Below, in pieces: positions 6,175-9,139 of a stretch of DNA of 9,139 bases. A model generated the notes under the pieces. The model was not told where the DNA came from. It saw nothing but the letters and a program-made list of their open reading frames with translations, and ran no database searches. A program made the translations under genes and the position numbers. Position 1 is the stretch's first letter, and every line of letters starts with the position of its first letter. The stretch covers positions 1 through 9,139 of the forward strand of contig JAGWPQ010000708.1 in NCBI GenBank assembly GCA_028877045.1, written 5' to 3'. This DNA is from Bacteroidota bacterium. GTDB taxonomy: Bacteria > Bacteroidota > Bacteroidia > Chitinophagales > Chitinophagaceae.

Positions 6175-7125
6175 ATGAAAAAAATATTTCTTGCTTCACT
6201 TATTTTTATTTTTTCAATTATGAGCCATGCACAGACCGTTTTAAACTTATACGAAGGTGAAATACCCAACTCAAAACCCTGCAGTGTAAAAGAAAATGAA
6301 ACGCTCGAAGGCAATGTAAAAAGCATCTTCAATATTACGGTACCAACACTTACGGTGTATTTACCCGCGCAAAAAGATGCGATGAAAACGGCTGTATTGA
6401 TTTGCCCGGGTGGTGCTTATTTTTTTACTGCCAGTAAACATGAAGGCGATGATGTTGCACTGCTTTTAAATAAATATGGCATTGCTGCATTTGTTTTAAA
6501 ATATCGCATTCCCGATGACCGCTGCATGACGAACAAAGAAATTGTTCCCTTGCAGGATGCACAAAGAGCAATTGAAATAATCAGACAAAATGCAACGAAA
6601 TGGAATATTAATGCAGATAAACTCGGTATCATGGGATTTAGTGCCGGAGGGCATTTGGCCGCATCGGCATCTACACATTTTGCTGAAAATTTTACCGAGA
6701 ATAAAAAGAAAATAAATCTTCGTCCAGATTTTTCTATTCTTGTTTATGGCGTAATTAGTTTTACCGATAGTTTGGCGCACATGGGTTCGAGAGAAAATTT
6801 GATTGGCAAAGATCCATCAGCAGAAAAAATAAAATATTATTCCAACGAATTGCAGGTTACTGCAAAAACTCCTCCTGCATTTTTAGTTCATGCAGCCGAT
6901 GATGACGCCGTAAAACTTGGAAACAGTTTGGCCTATTTTGAAGCATTGAAAAAAAATAATGTGGCAGCAGGAAAATATATTTATGAAAAAGGCGGGCATG
7001 GTTTTGGTTTGCACAATCCTACTTCGAAAGTTGACTGGATGGAGAAAACCATTGGCTGGATGATTGAAAATAAATTAATGAAAGGTGATGTAATGTCACA
7101 AGGAGGTTCTCGAAGTGTGAATTAA
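6175..7125 (+). CDS. Secreted alpha/beta-hydrolase, acetyl-esterase/xylan-esterase-like
   Basis: A 316-residue esterase. ATG 6175 is chosen because it begins a clean signal peptide (MKKIFLASLIFIFSIMSHAQ); the frame runs nine codons further up only to a TTG. The mature enzyme has the oxyanion-hole loop CPGGAY (77-82), the nucleophile motif GFSAGG with Ser156, Asp243 in HAADDDAV (H239 to V246), and His275 in GGHGFG, a complete catalytic triad. The layout (PGGAY, KYRIP, Q-DAQRAI, GFSAGGHLAA, GGHGFG) resembles BD-FAE/'endo-xylanase B-like' Bacteroidota esterases that act on acylated plant polysaccharides or small esters; that subgroup is inferred from memory. It differs in type from the CE7 esterase at 1469-2860. 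The C-terminal segment after WMIENKLMKGD (VMSQGGSRSVN) is encoded by the left arm of a palindromic repeat and is probably not part of the ancestral fold. Confidence 0.87.
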   Translation: MKKIFLASLIFIFSIMSHAQTVLNLYEGEIPNSKPCSVKENETLEGNVKSIFNITVPTLTVYLPAQKDAMKTAVLICPGGAYFFTASKHEGDDVALLLNKYGIAAFVLKYRIPDDRCMTNKEIVPLQDAQRAIEIIRQNATKWNINADKLGIMGFSAGGHLAASASTHFAENFTENKKKINLRPDFSILVYGVISFTDSLAHMGSRENLIGKDPSAEKIKYYSNELQVTAKTPPAFLVHAADDDAVKLGNSLAYFEALKKNNVAAGKYIYEKGGHGFGLHNPTSKVDWMEKTIGWMIENKLMKGDVMSQGGSRSVN

Positions 7126-7171
7126 GAATTATGTTTTTGAAATCATGTTTCGAGTGCCTCAGCATGACATT
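7092..7171. repeat. Imperfect long palindrome overlapping the 3' end of the hydrolase gene
   Basis: Left arm 7092-7123 and right arm 7140-7171 are inverted copies matching at 22 of 32 positions (plus two G-U pairs), with a 16-base loop. Identical blocks include AATGTCA, GAGG and CTCGAA. The right arm, read on the minus strand, contains TGTCATGCTGAGGCACTCGA, which I recall as a very common intergenic repeat type in Bacteroidota. The hydrolase stop codon lies inside the left arm. Confidence 0.6.
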
Positions 7172-7196
7172 TCGAAAATTACATTATCAAATAAAA

Positions 7197-7221
7197 AAGC
7201 CACTCAATTATTGAATGGCTT
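7197..7221. terminator. Intrinsic terminator between convergent genes
   Basis: AAGCCA-c-TCAA / TTGA-a-TGGCTT forms a 10-bp stem with one mismatch and a three-base loop. On the minus strand it is followed by TTTTAT, extending the T-run, so it mainly ends the ABC-F transcript. On the plus strand the trailing T-run is poor (TTCTACTT), so it is a weaker stop for the hydrolase gene. Confidence 0.8.
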
Positions 7222-7223
7222 CT

Positions 7224-7258
7224 ACTTATAACTTAATACTTACAACTTATAACTTTCT
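7224..7258. repeat. Tandem heptamer repeat, five units
   Basis: Five consecutive 7-base units all begin ACTT: ACTTATA, ACTTAAT, ACTTACA, ACTTATA, ACTTTCT. Units 1 and 4 are identical and the last is the most diverged. The array fills the space between the terminator and the ABC-F stop codon at 7260-7262, so it is transcribed as the 3' UTR of that gene. Confidence 0.7.
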
Positions 7259-7259
7259 T

Positions 7260-8885
7260 CTACGCATACAACTCTTCACGCAGCTGATGAATGCGGTCAT
7301 CTTCCATATATTCATCAAACGTTGTTAAACGATCGATGATACCTTTTGGTGTTAATTCAATCACACGATTGGCAACAGTTTGCATAAAAGTATGATCGTG
7401 CGATGTTAATAAAACAATGCCAGGAAAACTCTGGCAGCCTTCATTAAAACTTTGAATACTTTCAAGATCCAAATGGTTGGTGGGCTGATCCAATAAAATC
7501 AAATTAGGATTCTGCAACATCATCCGACTGATCATGCAACGCACTTTTTCGCCACCGCTTAACACGTTTGTCTTCTTCATGATATCATCGCCACTGAATA
7601 ACATCTTTCCTAAAAATCCGCGAATGAAAGGTTCGTCAGCATCGGTAACATGCGGCGGAACAAACTGGCGCAACCAATCCATCAAACTCAATCCTTCAGT
7701 AAAAAATTCACTGTTCTCAACAGGTAAATAAGCTTTGGTAATGGTGGTGCCCCATTCGTACTTTCCGCTATCAGCCTGCATTTTACCGGTTATTATCTCA
7801 AAGAAATTTGTTACGGCCAATGGATCACGGCTCAGCAATGCGATCTTCTCACCTTTATTAATGCTGAAAGAAACATTATCAAATAATTTTCTTCCGTCAA
7901 CACTCTTGGTTAATTTTTCAACATTTAAAATTTGATTACCAACTTCACGCAATGGCTGAAAAATAATGCCAGGATATTTTCTGTTACTTGGTTCAATTTC
8001 TTCAATGGTCAATTTTTCCAATGCTTTTTTACGCGATGTAGCTTGTTTGCTTTTTGATGCATTGGCCGAGAAACGTGCAATGAAATCTAATAATGCAGCA
8101 CGCTTTTCTTCGGTCTTTTTATTCTTATCATTTATCTGGCGACTCATCAATTGCGATGATTCGTACCAGAAAGTATAGTTACCTGTAAATGCTTTAATTT
8201 TTGCACGGTCAACATCGGCAACGTGCGTACAGATCGTATCGAGGAAGTGACGATCGTGACTAACCACCAACACAATGTTTTCATAATCGGCCAGAAAATT
8301 TTCTAACCAGCCAATTGTTTCAATATCCAAACCGTTGGTAGGTTCATCCAATAATAAAATATCAGGATTACCAAACAATGCCTGCGCCAGCAACACACGA
8401 ACTTTAAAATTGCTGGGAATATCTTTCATCAAACTTTGATGCATGCTTTCTTTCACGCCCAAACTGCTTAATAAAGTGCCTGCATTACTTTCGGCTTCGT
8501 AGCCGCCCATTTCGCCAAACTCTGCTTCCAGGTGACCGGCTTTCATTCCATCTTCTTCTGTAAAATCTTCTTTGGCATAAATGGCTTCGCGTTCGTGCAT
8601 CACATCCCACATTTTTTTGTGGCCCATCAGCACGGTATTCAACACGGTACATTCATCAAATTCAAATTGATTTTGTTTTAACACCGCCATGCGTTCGCCG
8701 GGAGTAATTTCTACAGTGCCCTTATTTGGTTCTATCTCGCCGCTTAATATTTTTAGGAAAGTAGATTTACCTGCACCATTGGCGCCAATAACGCCGTAAC
8801 AATTTCCTTTTATGAAATTAATATTTACTTCATCAAACAATACCCGCTTGCCATACGCAAGGGTAATATTTCTTGCACTGATCAT
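7260..8885 (-). CDS. ybiT: ABC-F family ATPase, YbiT type, with degenerate second ATP site
   Basis: A 541-residue ribosome-associated ABC-F protein (two ATPase domains, no membrane part), expected to bind the ribosomal E site and act on stalled or initiating ribosomes. NBD1 has Walker A GANGAGKS (34-41), Walker B with catalytic Glu (LLLDEPTN, Glu181) and switch His210. Its signature is replaced by DIPSNFKVR (155-163), comparable to E. coli YbiT's non-canonical motif. The P-site tRNA-interaction linker at about 240-297 contains ARFSANASKSKQATSRKK, very close to YbiT. NBD2 has an intact signature LSGGEK (442-447) and His496. Its Walker A, however, reads SRDPLAVTN (352-360), without the Gly residues or the Lys, and its catalytic Glu is Gln467 (LLDQPTN). 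Thus only the site formed by NBD1 Walker motifs and NBD2 signature looks competent. The frame is intact, so this is not a pseudogene. Single-gene unit with its own promoter and terminator. The family call rests on motif comparison from memory. Confidence 0.93.
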   Translation of the reverse strand: MISARNITLAYGKRVLFDEVNINFIKGNCYGVIGANGAGKSTFLKILSGEIEPNKGTVEITPGERMAVLKQNQFEFDECTVLNTVLMGHKKMWDVMHEREAIYAKEDFTEEDGMKAGHLEAEFGEMGGYEAESNAGTLLSSLGVKESMHQSLMKDIPSNFKVRVLLAQALFGNPDILLLDEPTNGLDIETIGWLENFLADYENIVLVVSHDRHFLDTICTHVADVDRAKIKAFTGNYTFWYESSQLMSRQINDKNKKTEEKRAALLDFIARFSANASKSKQATSRKKALEKLTIEEIEPSNRKYPGIIFQPLREVGNQILNVEKLTKSVDGRKLFDNVSFSINKGEKIALLSRDPLAVTNFFEIITGKMQADSGKYEWGTTITKAYLPVENSEFFTEGLSLMDWLRQFVPPHVTDADEPFIRGFLGKMLFSGDDIMKKTNVLSGGEKVRCMISRMMLQNPNLILLDQPTNHLDLESIQSFNEGCQSFPGIVLLTSHDHTFMQTVANRVIELTPKGIIDRLTTFDEYMEDDRIHQLREELYA

Positions 8886-8912
8886 TGACTGAACCCTTTT
8901 TTAATTAAGCCG

Positions 8913-8920
8913 CAAAAGTA
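8913..8920 (-). promoter_or_regulatory. -7 element of the ABC-F gene promoter
   Basis: TACTTTTG (8920-8913, minus strand) matches TAnnTTTG exactly, in the context TACTTTTGCGGC that I associate with Chitinophagaceae promoters. Transcription should begin around 8906, some 20 bases before the ATG. No clear TTG is seen at the -33 position, so strength is uncertain. Confidence 0.55.
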
Positions 8921-8960
8921 AGGTTTAGCCTTGGTATTTTGAAGATGATGTTTATGTTAA

Positions 8961-8997
8961 CGCTGATGGCACTGATTTGTACGCAGATTGGGATGAT
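8961..8997. repeat. Degenerate CGCTGAT-type repeat
   Basis: Four related heptamers, CGCTGAT (8961), CACTGAT (8970), CGCAGAT (8982) and GGATGAT (8991), are spaced 9, 12 and 9 bases apart. Similar 'cgctgatt/cgcagatt' strings are, as I recall, frequent in Bacteroidota spacers. They lie just left of repeat copy C and may belong to the same insertion. The stretch 8886-9139 contains no convincing gene. Confidence 0.4.
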
Positions 8998-9026
8998 TTT
9001 TTTTGTTAGCGAGCTTTGTATTTTAT

Positions 9027-9071
9027 GGCATCGGTTGTTGCATCGCACACTTGTACGGTTGGTTATTACCC
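9027..9071 (+). repeat. Dispersed intergenic repeat, copy C
   Basis: GTTGCATCGCACACTT (9037-9052) matches copy B at 15 of 16 positions, and the alignment continues to CCC at 9069-9071 (26/35). The preceding GGCATCG (9027-9033) is shared with copy A at the same distance. It lies upstream of the ABC-F gene in the right-edge spacer. Confidence 0.55.
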
Positions 9072-9139
9072 ATTTTGTATTTTCTTAATTTTTCTACTTC
9101 TATAAAGTTGAGTTACTAAGAAAAATAAAGAAATTGTTA

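Noticed and set aside
6496..6780. A 94-codon minus-strand frame inside the alpha/beta-hydrolase gene
   Set aside because: The opposite strand encodes catalytic motifs of a complete esterase, so this is a shadow frame.
7260..8885. ABC-F gene as a decaying pseudogene because of the broken NBD2 Walker motifs
   Set aside because: The frame is intact over 541 codons, other motifs (switch His, LSGGEK, linker) are conserved, and promoter and terminator are present, so the loss looks tolerated or adaptive.
8945..9088. A 47-codon plus-strand reading frame at the right edge
   Set aside because: It is made of the CGCTGAT-like repeat and repeat copy C, has no recognisable domain, and the composition follows the repeats, not a gene.

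Overview
The window looks like chromosomal DNA of a Bacteroidota bacterium, most likely a Chitinophagaceae-type organism. It is AT-rich, and start codons lack clear Shine-Dalgarno sites. Two good examples of the phylum-specific -7 element TAnnTTTG are visible, in front of tRNA-Gly and in front of the ABC-F gene. The proteins also fit: a DUF3667-type zinc-ribbon membrane protein, a secreted YD-repeat-like protein, and a YbiT-type ABC-F protein with a decayed second ATP site. The genus assignment is inference.

Layout. The left edge (1-412, minus) is the 5' part of a DUF3667-like gene. A divergent gene (526-1344, plus) encodes a secreted protein with four YD/RHS-like strands. Next comes a two-gene operon with an ATGA overlap: a secreted CE7/AXE1-type acetyl esterase (1469-2860) and a predicted outer-membrane beta-barrel (2857-3669). 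A bidirectional terminator (3715-3745) separates it from minus-strand tRNA-Gly(GCC) and tRNA-Leu(UAA), which are driven by a near-perfect Bacteroidota promoter. Further right on the minus strand are a family-2 glycosyltransferase (4277-5302) and a 66-residue single-pass membrane protein downstream of it (4033-4233). On the plus strand follow a secreted NTF2/SnoaL-like protein (5585-6034) and a secreted alpha/beta-hydrolase (6175-7125). The last gene, on the minus strand, is the YbiT-type ABC-F translation factor (7260-8885).

Non-coding structure. Spacers between genes are rich in repeats. Three diverged copies of one short element (core GTTGyrTCrCwCACTT) lie near 5414, 6092 (inverted) and 9027. 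Two of them flank the NTF2-like gene as inverted repeats. An imperfect 80-base palindrome covers the 3' end of the alpha/beta-hydrolase gene, so the last residues of that protein are written in repeat DNA. Five tandem heptamers sit directly after the ABC-F stop codon.

How the genes fit together. There is no single pathway. The two secreted esterases and the barrel suggest processing of acylated polysaccharides outside the cytoplasm. The glycosyltransferase suggests surface-glycan synthesis. The ABC-F protein and tRNAs are translation genes. I see no phage, conjugation, CRISPR or defence system. The most unusual items are the asymmetric ABC-F active sites and the dispersed repeat families.
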